Shown piece after piece: positions 39,401-64,000 of a DNA stretch of 64,000 bases. The DNA lies in the NCBI GenBank assembly GCA_033980235.1, contig CM067069.1:15139828-15203827 (forward strand). Direction: 5' to 3'. This DNA comes from Diadema setosum (taxonomy: Eukaryota; Echinodermata; Echinoidea; Diadematoida; Diadematidae). The notes beneath the pieces are model-generated. The model was given only the letters and a program-made list of their open reading frames with translations, had not been told where the DNA came from and did no database searches. Made by a program: the position numbers and the translations under genes. Position 1 is the first letter of the stretch; each line of letters opens with the position of its first letter.

Positions 39401-42400
39401 AGGATGGAAACTGACATCGTCAAGGAGACGGTGGTTGACGAAGGACATGGTGAGGTCAGGCATACCGGTCAGCTTCACCGAGCAGTCGATGTAGCCCTGG
39501 ATCTCTGCGATCACCGTCGAGCCCTAGACAGCAAACATACAGGAAGGCTAAACATTACACTTCCTATCAAAATATCTTTGTAACCCTCAGACCACTGTTA
39601 ACCCTTTCAGTGCTCGGAACTTTGGACAGTGTGTACGATGCTATGGGGGTATTCTGTGCCAATCAGCACTCAAAGCAAACAAAGGGTTAATACATGTTAG
39701 TCCCAAGATGCAGTCAAGTCATTAGATATTTTTCTTTGTTTTGGCAAAAGTTGCCTCTTAAACACATTCCTGCTAGAAAATAATAATAATAATAATGAGA
39801 ATATATTGTGATTATGATATGATGTAGTGTAATGATTCAAGTGTTATGCATTGAGAATTAAATCATGAAATAAGCCTTGAACATCATGTTGTATCAGAAA
39901 GGTGACTAAAACTGCAAGCATATCCATACAGAAATGTTTCCAATCATCATTCCAGAGGATATTGAAAAAGAGTGTGGAAGTCTTCCTGCAAAATAGCACC
40001 ATATTGATGGCTGTGCATTGATTATGATGACATGATGGATGTTGCTGTTAGCAACTTACCGCTTTATCAATGATGCAGTCCACCTCTTCGATGACATCAA
40101 AGTAGGCCTCGTTGTTGGTGTATTTGACCCCGCTACGTCTCCATGGAACGTTAGATAGCTGACCAGTGGGCAGTGTATCACTCAAACTGTGTGGAGATAT
40201 GACCACAAAGTAATTAAACACTGAAAAATTGCTCATTATATACATCAAAGAAGGGCAATGTGTCAATCAGTTGCAATAAAGAATTCAAAACTCAAGCAAA
40301 ACCCAACTTCCCTTTATAAAAGGTCTTAAGACTCTCACGACACTCTCAGTCAGAAGTGTCATGAGTTTACTAACTACACCTTCGAGGCAAAACAGAGGAG
40401 AGTAGAAAACAGAGGAGAGTAGAAAACAAAAGAGCAAAAGATATCCAAGTACCAAAATTCCCTTATCTTGGCCTGTCCTGCCTATTTCTATGTATTCAGT
40501 TTTCTCTACCATGCAGAACAGATTTGATTATAACATTAGCGAGTCATTGAATCTCTCATGTTTAACACAGACCCAAAATCTAATCAATGCATTGCTATGC
40601 TCATTAGTTTCTATACTTCTTCATATGTTCCATACCATTGTAATACATAATTAGTGTTGGTTTTTTTTTGTTCTTTTGTGAGTGTGTGCATTTTGTTTTT
40701 GTTATTGTTTTTTTAACTTGAATCAGCCTCCTGACCTCAGAGTAATCAGGCTAAAAATCAAAAGATTTGTCGCCTTGACACAAAACTTACTTTGAGCTGC
40801 CTGTAACGGTGTTGACCATAGTACGTAGAATGTTGGGAGGCTTGATCAGCTCCTTTAGGATATTAGATTCCGTGGCCAGTGGGAATCCATTGTCCAGCAT
40901 TTCTTCTAGAAGCTAACAATCAAAATTTAGAATAAAAGGTTTAAAAATTGTGGCAAAAGAACACTGTGATATTGCTGATGTTTGTATCAATGCTTTTGAC
41001 CTGTATCCACAACATGGTTAGCAACAAAATAGTTAGTTGCTTGTGTTACATCTTTGCCACTTGGGTTGCATGTTTGTGGGGTTAAACATATCCAGCAAAC
41101 ATCCCTGACGACAACAACAACAACATCATCATTGACAACATCATCAACAACAACAGCAACAACAAAAACAAAGCAAACAAGAACAACAATAACAACAACA
41201 TATGAAACAACAGTAACATGAGCTGAATGCGAAATACAGTGCATTCCCGTTATAACGAACACGGTTATAATAAAATTCCGGTTACACAGAAGTGAAAATT
41301 CAGGCTGTAACATTATCTGCTCTATGTATTTTTATTGTTAATTTGTTTGGTTATAACGAAATTTTAATATAACGAAAGAAAACTACCAGTCCCGCGGACT
41401 TGGTTATAAGGGGAGTCCACTGTAGTAGATTCCGTGGAGGTGTCGTGGCTGAGTGGATAAGAGCGCTCGTCTGTGAATGACATGAGCGTGGTATGGTTCG
41501 TGGGTTCGAGCTCATGCCAAGCCAGACATGTTTGCCTTTCAGCAAGGCACTTTATCCACATTGCTGCTCTCCACCCAGGAGTATAAATGGGTACCCGGTA
41601 GGATGAGAAAGCTTATGTTGGTTGATCAGCATGTGTGCGCCTGTAAAATGGCTGCGACTGGCTGGAATGCTCCCCAGGGAGTGGAGAATGAGCACTGTTA
41701 GTGCTGGTTGGAAATAATGTATCCAGTGACCGGGGTAATAATTGTCTGTAAAGCGCATTGAAACCCTGAAGTGTGTGACATGCGTTATATAAAAAACCAG
41801 CTATTATTATTATACACACTTTCCTACACATCCTGATTCATACCTGCTTCATGTCACATACCTCATAAACTACAACATAATGCTCCTTGATGGACGTTTC
41901 CGTGCACTCGGAGAAGTAGTCACTGAACGTGTCCACGATCCGATGCAGAAACTCAATCACAAACAGAGGGGGAGCTGTAGTGGGTTTGAAACGGTGACAT
42001 TCAAACAGATGAATAATATTGTGCAATGATTACTTACACAAGTAAAAAATTTACAGCTGCACACAATGCCATGCTAGCGTGGAATATTTGAAGAAAAGCG
42101 GAACAGATGCCATAATTTGATTAACAGTCATTGAAAGGAATTATTTTCTGGGTATCAAATTGCAGTTTTATTTCATTCTTACATCATTGCTACACAGACT
42201 GACTTTTTGGAAGCAGTTTTCTTCCATAGAAATATCAAGGACACCATTTGAAACATTATTAATCGACTGCGAATCAAATTTGAGTTAGAAAATTATTCCC
42301 TGCATTGCAAAGTGACCCGGACATTGCTGATGATTACTCTGTACGAGCTGCAGATTTACAATCACTTTGTGTGTGTACAAGTGTCAAACATTCACAAAAC

Positions 42401-45400
42401 TGTATGACGATATTGACATAATGAGTAACATGAAAACATAATTATTGCATCACTGAATGTACTCATGTTCTGCATGGTTAACCCGTTGAGGACGAGTCCC
42501 GAGTATACTCGGGCAGGTGTCTATGGGAAATGCGTGTTGTAGCAAAATCAAACCGTCCTCAACGGGTTAAATGACGTTTCCAATAAATTTTGTCTTCATT
42601 TTTGTGATGGACAGGATACAATGTACAAAACTTGTAATACATGATATTCAAACGCACAAGATCAAAAGTAAAACATACTTTCATTCTGGACAACAGCTAC
42701 AAAGTAGATGTGATTCCGGAAGATGCTGATGAGATAATGGTGAGGTGTAGCGATGATAGGCGGTACATCCAGCTTGCTGCAGGCCTGCCAATTTCAGATA
42801 ATATTTCAACAAGCATCAGCATTGACTATTGATTATACTGAGTACATACCAAATGCTGTATGCATATGATGGTAGCTGGTTATGTTTATTCCCCTTGGCC
42901 CGAATTCACGAAGGTGGTACAAATGAAATCATGGTTTAAACCATGGACAAAAACCATGGAATGCCAAGTGTCGCATGCGATATTTCGCTACGAAATCAGT
43001 CATTTCGTCGATGAAATGATTATTTTGTAAAGAAATGACAACATTTTGTAACTAAATCAACATTTCGTCCACGAAATTATAATTTCGTTATTACGAAACA
43101 GTCATTTTGTCGACGAAATGACCAATTTCGTAACGAAATATTCTGTTTGACACTTGGCGCTCCATGGTTTTTGTCCATGGTTTAGACCATGGTTTTGTTT
43201 GTACCACCTTCGTGAATTCGGGCCCTTGTGTTTAACTAAGGTAATCAAGGGCTTGAAAAGTTCAATGCTATTCTCTAAAGGCCGCAAACGCATTATTCTA
43301 CTGGAGCCTTGTTGACCTCTGTTTCACCATTCAAAAAAGAGCCAAGAATCTTTCTTTGAATCCTTCTTCAAGACAAAATGGCATATTCATGGGGGGGGGG
43401 GGAAGCTGATTTTCCATGTACATATTGAAAGGGGGATTCAATTTGATAAGAGTAATGGCTTTTCTCCTTTTTTCCTCTCTTTTTCGTTTGCCTGTGTGTT
43501 GTGCTTTTCTTTTCAATCTTAATGCACAGTATTGTAGGCAGTCTCACAAAGATTTTAGAGTTCATTTTCTTACCTTCTCCTGAGCTTCAAAGAAGTAATC
43601 ACATACTGATCTACTAACGACGCTCTTCCAGTGCTTTTCCATAAAAATGTCTCTGCAGAAAAAGGCAAGAGAGCAGTTCAAAATGATCAAAAAGTTATAA
43701 TGGAAGCAAAACTTAACATATAGAGTCTAACTGAAAGGCATTTGTAAAGAACAGTACATTCAAGTTATAATGGAAAATTAGACATACAGCATGTACATGT
43801 TTCCTGTACTAAATGCAAATACATGTAGGGAAATGGACCAGAAATAATATACAGTATTATGAGCGAAAATACACGTAGTCCATGAAAATTGGATTCCGTA
43901 AGGATTGAAAACTAGATGTGATACGCCAATGATACAAGGTACTTTTGTATTCCATTATCAAAGTTCATGGAGCAAGGAGACCAAGAACTTCACAAATTGT
44001 GGTTTGGTTGTATCAAATATTCAAAGAGAAACCATTCTGTCCATTTTTTCCCCTACAGTAGGGTGTTGAAAGAAAATATGGATTATGCATTTCCCCAAGT
44101 TCACATAACAAGCACAATTCTGGTGCAAATCCATTTTTTAATAAACTATCAAACCCTAATTGAAATCAATAGTTAAATTTGATAATTCTTATAGTCTTAC
44201 TCTACAATAAGTCTAATACTAATGATATCCTGAAGTGATTGATAGTATTACTTTCTAGTCTTAGAAAGTATTTGTTTCCTAAAAGTATCTTAAAAGACCA
44301 GATGTTGAGGATCGCTTGCACAAAAATTCAGTTTTCCAGATGTAGCATAATCTTTCTCATGTTTTTCTCATGTTTTCGATGGTAATGATGACATCCACTT
44401 GTTCTAGAAAAAAGAAATGGCAGCCCACATCAGCTCATAAAAGCTCTATTTTACATGAGGTCAAGTTAAAAAAAAAAATATTATTACAATGTACTATTAT
44501 TATTACTAACAATATTAATGGTATCTTTATTCAACATACAATTGTATCATTGTTTGCAGCCAGAGGCTGAATTACAAATGATTCTACACTCACAGAAATG
44601 AAAAATATACATACACACAGACAGTATTACATAAAAAAAAGTAGAATTACATAATCAAGATAACATGCAAGCTCATACAAAATGAGAACATTTAAAAAAA
44701 ACACAAACAAACACAAAAACAAACCTCAGACACAGCATACATACAGAGAAATAATGAAAGTTTGGGTTAACCTTGACCTCTGACCCTTAAGTTTCCAAAA
44801 CAATCACTGCCAATCAGTACAACTATACAAGCATATTCACTAAATTCCATAAATGTACCTTGAACAATTTCCAAGATTGAGGAAGAAAAAAGGAATTAAC
44901 ATTTTGACTTAACGTTTGACATTTGACCTCATGGCCCGTAATATTCTCTCACTAAGAAAAAAAAAATTATTAGGTAATCCAAGAACATCGGGAAAACAAC
45001 AAAAAATCCAGTTTCTCAGACCCTTGTTTCTTAACTGTCATGTCAAGAAAGAAGTACTGAAAATACAATTGTCAATGTGATATGTTTGTTTTCACTAATA
45101 GCCAGAAAATTTCATTTTTGTTGGACTTGGAGATTGCGCCCATATTATTTATCGGTTGTTTTTTTTTTTCCTACTACTCCTACAGAACCTACTCCTAGTA
45201 TTAAACCAAAAAAAAAAAAAAGTGGTATCCATGTAATTATAACACTTTAACAGTTAGAAAGTAAATTAAAGTTTACGACTCGAGGTCTCTTCCTAAATCC
45301 TTGTCTTACATCACACTACTGAACCCCAGCATGCAGCATGATCATGATACTAGAAGTCTAGATTTCTATCTTACAAGAACTTACGAACGCCTACCTTAAC

Positions 45401-45724
45401 TCAACTGGAAAGTTAGTAAGATACATGTACCCGCATCTGTCCAGTAGGCCTGGGTCTAAAACCGTCATGGAATCCATAAATTTTACCGAGTATTAAACGT
45501 CTTTAGACACACATAGATCCTATGTACATAGACACAGTACACATGTTTAAGCATGTGGGACCACACTGAAAAGAGGTGTGTGCCACGAAACGCTCACTGC
45601 ACTGGCTTTTGGCAGGCAGGCATCACATCTGCCACAACTGGTTAGAGTGTTACATCGGCTTCTGGCGAGAGTGAGAAACCTAAACTTACCCCGAGGAGTT
45701 GATCATAAAAAGGCTGTGTATCAT
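30385..45724 (-). CDS. AP3M: AP-3 complex subunit mu, complete 13-exon gene
   Basis: Medium (mu) chain of the AP-3 adaptor heterotetramer, which sorts membrane cargo from endosomes or TGN to lysosomes and lysosome-related organelles; the C-terminal mu-homology domain of the family binds tyrosine-based YxxPhi signals. Joining coding exons 45690-45724, 43574-43652, 42679-42784, 41862-41974, 40791-40912, 40060-40186, 39377-39523, 38187-38260, 36162-36264, 33598-33756, 32951-33001, 31343-31411 and 30385-30450 (minus strand) gives 1251 nt, 416 residues plus stop, close to the ~418 residues of vertebrate mu3A. All junctions are GT/AG and phases agree. It starts MIHSLFMIN, has FVIEFLHRIVDTF in the N-terminal longin-like half, then LPTGQLSNVPWRR, LLDDVSFHPC and NRLDMYGE in the mu-homology half, and ends AGKFQVRT. 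No frameshift is seen. UTR limits are not resolved. Head to head with CDC7. Confidence 0.96.
31343..31411 (-). CDS. AP3M: AP3M coding exon 12
   Basis: Encodes VQFSINQLAISGLKVNRLDM plus YGE. Acceptor GTCCTACAG, donor GTGAGA. An inserted repeat begins only about 45 bp upstream of the acceptor, so little of this 3' splice region is ancestral intron. Confidence 0.95.
31457..32239 (+). mobile_element. Non-autonomous TIR element, copy A (AP3M intron 11)
   Basis: 783 bp with terminal inverted repeats ATATGGGCAATTCCGC / GCGGAATTGCCCATAT. The interior holds repeated GTAACGTTACTAACC units and no long ORF. Near-identical to copy B at 34041-34838 in reverse orientation. Confidence 0.92.
32729..32821 (-). 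repeat. 93-bp TTAA micro-foldback, copy 1
   Basis: Starts TTAACCCGTTGAGGACG, ends CAATGGGTTAA. Same element as 42478-42570, reversed, in AP3M intron 11. Interior holds the CGAGTATACTyGG palindrome in decayed form. Confidence 0.8.
32951..33001 (-). CDS. AP3M: AP3M coding exon 11
   Basis: A 51-bp micro-exon encoding MSLQSGVPPPEANPTIN, a family loop. Acceptor ATCCTTCAG, donor GTAAGA, phase 0 on both sides. Confidence 0.93.
33598..33756 (-). CDS. AP3M: AP3M coding exon 10
   Basis: Encodes VENVVITCDLPKQVLNMTLT, then PTQGSYSFDP and a segment ending in IPSIKGS. Acceptor CTGCTCAG, donor GTAAGT, phase 0. Together with exon 11 it lies between two inverted copies of the same ~790-bp element. Confidence 0.96.
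34041..34838 (-). mobile_element. Non-autonomous TIR element, copy B (AP3M intron 9)
   Basis: 798 bp, reverse complement of copy A with only scattered differences and one extra ~15-bp GGTTATTAACGTTAT unit. Same termini. Together with copy A it brackets AP3M exons 10 and 11. Confidence 0.92.
35230..35629. mobile_element. Pogo/Tigger-like MITE (AP3M intron 9)
   Basis: Ends CAGTTGAACCTCTCGTATCC and GGATAATAGAGGTTCAACTG with TA target duplications on both sides (35228-35229 and 35630-35631). CCGGATAA motifs recur next to both ends. About 400 bp, no ORF. Confidence 0.75.
35642..35990. repeat. Foldback element (AP3M intron 9)
   Basis: Near-palindromic 349 bp: AAGGGGAAGGCTAGTAACCG at one end and GTTACTAGCCTTCCCCTT at the other, with arms matching over most of their length (GTGTGAAAATTATTTGCTTC against its reverse complement). 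Confidence 0.85.
36162..36264 (-). CDS. AP3M: AP3M coding exon 9
   Basis: Encodes LTAIPVYVKPNIMIRETSGR then FEVMVGPKQTMGKT. Acceptor TTTGCCAG, donor GTAAGT. Confidence 0.95.
37056..37160. repeat. Short tandem duplication (AP3M intron 8)
   Basis: Two imperfect ~70-bp copies containing GACCAGAT.A.TGGAGAA and TTCTA.ATG.TAT. Confidence 0.55.
37184..38133 (+). mobile_element. Probable solo LTR in AP3M intron 8
   Basis: Region with LTR layout: TGTGACAGG start, TATATAAG promoter box near 37444, AATAAA near 38063, and an end of GGTCGTAACA. No internal coding region follows, and no clear target duplication was found, so the left limit is uncertain. Antisense to AP3M. Confidence 0.4.
38187..38260 (-). 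CDS. AP3M: AP3M coding exon 8
   Basis: Encodes SERVLSFVPPDGNFRLLSYH then IGAS. Acceptor TTATTTCAG, donor GTGAGT. A probable solo LTR ends about 50 bp inside the intron beyond its donor. Confidence 0.95.
39377..39523 (-). CDS. AP3M: AP3M coding exon 7
   Basis: Encodes GSTVIAEIQGYIDCSVKLTG then MPDLTMSFVN, LLDDVSFHPC and YKRWE, core of the mu-homology domain. Acceptor TGTCTAG, donor GTGAGT; phase 0 on both sides. Confidence 0.96.
40060..40186 (-). CDS. AP3M: AP3M coding exon 6
   Basis: Encodes LSDTLPTGQLSNVPWRRSGV then KYTNNEAYFDVIEEVD, the start of the mu-homology domain. Acceptor CCACACAG, donor GTAAGT. Confidence 0.96.
40791..40912 (-). CDS. AP3M: AP3M coding exon 5
   Basis: Encodes LLEEMLDNGFPLATESNILK through NTVTGSS, the conserved linker motif of mu adaptins. 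Acceptor TTGTTAG, donor GTAAGT. Confidence 0.96.
41106..41215. repeat. AAC-rich microsatellite (AP3M intron 4)
   Basis: Imperfect AAC/ATC trinucleotide repeat; a shorter AAC array lies at 36324-36347. Confidence 0.8.
41237..41422. mobile_element. Pogo/Tigger-like MITE (AP3M intron 4)
   Basis: CAGTGCATTCCCGTTATAAC at the left, GGTTATAAGGGGAGTCCACTG at the right, flanked by TA at 41235-41236 and 41423-41424. A decayed relative (GAACATGGTTATAATGAAAT) lies near 35127. Confidence 0.7.
41435..41815 (+). mobile_element. tRNA-derived SINE (AP3M intron 4)
   Basis: tRNA-like head with A box TGGCTGAGTGG (41447-41457) and B box GGTTCGAGCTC (41503-41513), a body including AGCAAGGCACTTTATCCACA and AAAGCGCATTGAAACCC, and an ATT-repeat tail. 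Not a functional tRNA: the cloverleaf is followed by SINE body. Confidence 0.75.
41862..41974 (-). CDS. AP3M: AP3M coding exon 4
   Basis: Encodes PPLFVIEFLHRIVDTFSDYF through VVVYE, the end of the N-terminal domain. Acceptor CACTACAG, donor GTATGT. Confidence 0.96.
42478..42570 (+). repeat. 93-bp TTAA micro-foldback, copy 2
   Basis: TTAACCCGTTGAGGACG ... CGTCCTCAACGGGTTAA with a perfect 16-bp inner palindrome CCCGAGTATACTCGGG. AP3M intron 3. The best-preserved of three copies. Confidence 0.85.
42679..42784 (-). CDS. AP3M: AP3M coding exon 3
   Basis: Encodes the segment containing VPPIIATPHHYLISIFR and FVAVVQNE. Acceptor TTGGCAG, donor GTATGT, leaving phase 1. An overlapping 63-codon plus-strand ORF is only its shadow. 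Confidence 0.94.
42899..43224. repeat. Foldback element of the GCCCGAATTCACG family (AP3M intron 2)
   Basis: Ends GCCCGAATTCACGAAGGTGG and its reverse complement, flanked by CCTTG on both sides (apparent 5-bp duplication). The centre (about 42970-43140) is packed with ATTTCGT/ACGAAAT palindromes. Confidence 0.8.
43574..43652 (-). CDS. AP3M: AP3M coding exon 2
   Basis: Encodes DIFMEKHWKSVVSRSVCDYF and the FEAQEK that follows, part of the longin-like N-terminal domain. Flanked by acceptor TTCTGCAG and donor GTAAGA; it enters with one base completing the glycine codon of exon 1. Confidence 0.95.
45690..45724 (-). CDS. AP3M: AP3M coding exon 1 (start codon)
   Basis: Encodes MIHSLFMINSS plus two bases of a glycine codon, then donor GTAAGT. 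The ATG is chosen because the family begins MIHSLF(L/M)IN. Any 5' UTR or upstream noncoding exon is unresolved. Confidence 0.93.
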
Positions 45725-47722
45725 GTTGACTTCTTGTACGTCTCAAGACAGGAAAAACCTACAAATTAAACCGTCATGGGAGGTTACGACTACACGTCTT
45801 CGTCTAGTCACAACACAACTAATTTCTCTCCCACACACACGTACACACACACACACACTCTGATCTAATGCTGACCTTTAAACTTCCCTCCTCAACTTCC
45901 GGTCTATACACTACATACGTATACACACACAATAACGCGGGAAATTCGTCTGGCGCGCCGCTAGCTAGCTAGCTGACGACGGGCCTCGGTGGCGGCTTTC
46001 GATGCAGCCCACGCACACGTAATGTACATGCGACATGTAGACCTACACTTGCGGGTGGCTGAACATCCACCGGGATCCAGTTAGGAATTAAATTTAAGAG
46101 ACAGACTGTGCCTGAGCTCACACGGACTAAATCTTGCTTTAGCCTTGGAAGAACTTAGAAAAGTAATGAATTGTGATTGTCATGACTGATTTGCGTCAGT
46201 GCAGTGCCAGTAATTACTACTGATCCATAATTCGTCGGATTGAGCAGCCACATTTGCCACGCCAGCGAGATCGAGAGTTAACTCAAGTCAAAAGCCTTAA
46301 GGCAAGGAAGGGCAACCAAGCTCCAACAAGCAAGGTCCCAGTGCAGTGGTGGCAGTGCAGGGTGAGCTTCATGATTCAAGCAAGTGAAGAGTCACCTGTG
46401 AACTTCAAGTTGGGTTGTCCTTGTAATACCGTGTGGATTCATGTCAACACCAGGCAAGTCACCGTTTTAACTTGTCGAGTTTACTCACAGTTTTGTCAAT
46501 GTCAGTGGTACAGTGCATATTTTTAATCTAACAAGTGTTAGAACCCTGTTGTAAAACTTTAAAAATGGCACTCTCTGCATGCAGTAGGAACTATGACATG
46601 TAACATTGCACTAACAATGTCATAGACCTAACAGTTACTTGCCAACATTTGAAATCCTGAAGAGGTAGATTTTGTGAGGGAGCGAAGCGGCCAAGCCCGA
46701 GCGCGCTTGCGCTCGAGGGGGGGGGGGGGGGGGGGAGGGTGTGGGAGGGGGTGTCGGATCCCCCCTCCCTCTTACGGTGTGGACTTTTTTTTGTTTTTCA
46801 ATATCAAAATATGAGATTTGTTGCATGCTTTTTAACCTTTTTAAAGGGTTCTTGGTATTGATAAAAAAACCCATATAATCCATGTAAATCTATGAACTAT
46901 TTTGTAGACTATGCATATAAAAATAAAATCAGACATGTTGGTAAATAATCTTTGTAGGCTAAGCATATGTGAAAAAGTAATCAAACATATTGGCAAATAA
47001 TTCATCCCCTGGCCTTATAGTGTACTTTATATTGTGGTGCTAGTTTGATGAATAAGACATAATGTTGCCCTCACCAAATCTAAATTACTTAGCAGATGAC
47101 CTGGCTGTGAGATTCCTGTACGTGGCAGATTTTGCTCTCTTCTGCAGTGTTTGGGAGGGTTTCCATTCGTAGCATTCACTCTTGCAGAACGTGAGCTACC
47201 AAAACATTACTATTACGCATGGTTCTAGTTACACGTACACGTGTACAGTAAGTCTTGCACGCACGTAGATATGATAGAGACTAGTGCGCCACTGCAGTGT
47301 GCATAAATGTGTGCATATTAGAAGGCTGAATACGGCGTTTTTGAGGAACGAGTTCCTTGAAATTATTATTAGTATTCTAATTACTAGCTTATTTTAGGGA
47401 ATCAACACACAATGAAGGGAAAATATGACTTCCATTTCATTTTATGGTAGGTTTGCTACAAAATCGGTAGATCAGAAGAGAAAATCGGTAGCCGGTCAAA
47501 ACCTCTAAAAAGCGGAAGTCTACCGCCCAAAGCGGTAGAGTTGGCAAGTATGCAATGTTATAACTTCAAAAGATGTAAATTAGAACCCTATTACAGATTG
47601 CAGGAATTTATTGTGTTTTTTAAAAAGAAATGTATGATGTCATTAACATCTTTATAATTTCGTTTCATTTTAGTTCCAGCTATAGTGCCGAGTTCCAGGT
47701 GAGCTAGCCTACTACTAGCACC
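45725..47722. promoter_or_regulatory. AP3M/CDC7 divergent intergenic region
   Basis: About 2 kb between the two start codons. The segment 45930-46070 is richer in CpG than its surroundings, with GCGCGCC, an AGCT repeat and the E2F-like site annotated separately. A GGGTGAGC donor-like site near 46361 and a TTTTAG acceptor at 47671-47673 could bound a CDC7 5' noncoding exon, but no transcript evidence is available. An island near 46680-46760 has a GC-rich stretch followed by a long G tract. No further protein-coding gene is supported here. Confidence 0.5.
45937..45944 (+). promoter_or_regulatory. Consensus E2F binding site
   Basis: GCGGGAAA (TTTCCCGC on the other strand), a consensus E2F/DP site, in the CpG-rich part of the divergent promoter, 213 bp upstream of the AP3M ATG. 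Cell-cycle replication genes including CDC7 are known E2F targets in animals, so this is the natural candidate site for CDC7. Function is inferred. Confidence 0.5.
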
Positions 47723-63938
<16,216 letters not shown>

Positions 63939-64000
63939 TGAGAAATTGCCAGTAACTATGGTAAATTTCCTAGTAGGGTAGATTTTGTCAAATGAATACC

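Noticed and set aside
41440..41515. Possible tRNA gene
   Set aside because: Also the head of a SINE; acceptor-stem pairing is not maintained.
42641..42832. 63-codon plus-strand ORF
   Set aside because: It is the antisense shadow of AP3M exon 3, which has splice sites and family similarity on the minus strand.
46254..46526. 90-codon plus-strand ORF in the AP3M/CDC7 intergenic region
   Set aside because: No recognisable domain and no splice-consistent link to CDC7 exon 1; at most it overlaps a noncoding first exon.

Overview
This is a eukaryotic (animal) window. The coding genes are split into many short exons with GT/AG introns, and the space between them is filled with transposable elements, foldback elements and microsatellites. 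The repeat vocabulary (short TIR foldbacks, AGGTCA-rich repeats, tRNA-derived SINEs, Kolobok, Harbinger, THAP and DUF7869-like fragments) fits a marine invertebrate deuterostome, most likely an echinoderm. The phylum is an inference; no marker here proves it.

Two conserved host genes can be rebuilt exon by exon. On the minus strand, 30.4-45.7 kb holds a complete AP-3 adaptor complex mu subunit (13 coding exons, 1251 nt, 416 residues). On the plus strand, from 47.7 kb to the right edge, is the 5' part of CDC7, the replication-licensing kinase partner of DBF4 (7 exons visible; the gene runs off the window). The two genes are head to head with about 2 kb between start codons, and a consensus E2F site lies in the GC-richer stretch between them.

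The left half (0-30 kb) has no intact host gene that I can recognise. It holds AGGTCA-rich repeats (0.2-2.6 kb), decayed minus-strand copies of a DUF7869-like protein (3.9-5.9 kb), an unidentified decayed ORF and a SET-domain fragment (7.0-8.7 kb), three paralogous 145-bp terminal exons of an unknown gene family (9.8, 10.8 and 19.9 kb), a Penelope-like fragment, a Harbinger transposase, a frameshifted Kolobok transposase, a second Kolobok C-terminal scrap, a broken THAP domain, a non-LTR ORF1-like remnant, a tRNA-derived SINE and several TIR elements.

The introns of the two host genes carry many insertions. The clearest is an apparently intact 7.2-kb Ty3/Gypsy LTR retrotransposon in CDC7 intron 4, sense to the gene, with LTRs that read as identical, a 5-bp target duplication and one uninterrupted 1331-residue gag-pol ORF. 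AP3M introns 9 and 11 carry two near-identical ~790-bp elements in opposite orientation, flanking exons 10 and 11. CDC7 intron 6 carries a 1.3-kb inverted repeat.
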